From Gemmatimonadaceae bacterium (GTDB lineage Bacteria; Gemmatimonadota; Gemmatimonadetes; Gemmatimonadales; Gemmatimonadaceae), in NCBI GenBank assembly GCA_013361745.1, contig JABFXM010000227.1, positions 1 to 6,163 on the forward strand: a stretch of 6,163 nucleotides of DNA, in the 5' to 3' direction. The position numbers were made by a program, and so were the translations under genes. Numbering within the stretch: position 1 is the stretch's first letter; each line of letters starts with the position of its first letter. Below, in pieces: positions 6,088 to 6,163 of the stretch. The notes below the pieces were generated by a model. It ran no database searches, was not told the origin of the DNA, and saw only the letters and a list, made by a program, of their open reading frames with translations.

Positions 6088-6163
6088 ATGTACCATCCCA
6101 TCGTCATTCGACGGCGTCGTGCCGTGCTCGCGGCGATTCTCGCGCTCGCGCTTCCGTGGGTCG
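6088..6163 (+). CDS. Start of an exported protein, cut off by the window end
   Basis: Only 25 codons are visible. ATG 6088 follows AGAGG (6075-6079) with eight bases between, an acceptable ribosome binding site. The peptide begins MYHPIVIRRRR and continues with a hydrophobic run AVLAAILALALPWV, a clear signal peptide or membrane anchor with four Arg in a row. The frame stays open to the last base. It stands after SmB and a hairpin-rich spacer just as the barrel gene stands after SmA, so another periplasmic or outer-membrane metal protein is a fair guess. The mature protein is not in the window and its family cannot be told. Confidence 0.7.
   Translation, partial: MYHPIVIRRRRAVLAAILALALPWV

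Overview
The window is very GC-rich DNA and every gene I can support is on the + strand. Codon use is strongly G/C-ending, exported proteins start with Arg-rich signal peptides, and leucine TTA codons are almost absent. This suggests a high-GC soil or freshwater bacterium. Gemmatimonadota is my best guess, but nothing here proves the phylum. The outer-membrane-barrel-like protein argues for a double-membrane cell.

Layout. 1-576 is the 3' end of an FAD-dependent pyridine-nucleotide oxidoreductase. 629-988 is a small exported Cys-rich protein (SmA in this text). 1091-2857 is a large exported protein with a His/Met-rich tail joined to a probable beta-barrel. 2858-3270 is a 413-base gap holding a G-tract direct repeat (2873-2977) and a 190-base imperfect palindrome (3003-3192). 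3271-5403 is a P1B-type ATPase with a CPH metal motif and a His-rich N-terminus, resembling CopB (P1B-3). 5363-5464 is a heptamer-repeat element that forms the end of the ATPase gene and has an inverted copy after it. 5595-5978 is a second small Cys-rich protein (SmB), a diverged paralogue of SmA. 5979-6087 is a spacer with three consecutive hairpins. 6088-6163 is the start of another exported protein cut off by the window edge.

How they may work together. The ATPase would move copper or silver ions from the cytoplasm to the periplasm. The His/Met-rich exported protein looks like a periplasmic or outer-membrane metal buffer, comparable in design to CopB/PcoB of Proteobacteria although I do not recognise it as that family. 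The two Cys/Met/His-rich small proteins could be periplasmic metal carriers or sensors. No regulator (CsoR, CueR, CopRS), multicopper oxidase or CopZ is visible here. The metal role is inferred from residue composition and gene neighbourhood, apart from the ATPase, whose motifs are clear.

The most unusual structure is a repeated module: small Cys-rich protein, a spacer of about 100 bases with tandem hairpins, then an exported protein. It occurs once on each side of the ATPase block. The 190-base palindrome, the G-tract repeat, the heptamer repeat and a nonamer that holds both in-frame TTA codons of the two large genes are further signals that the genes do not explain.
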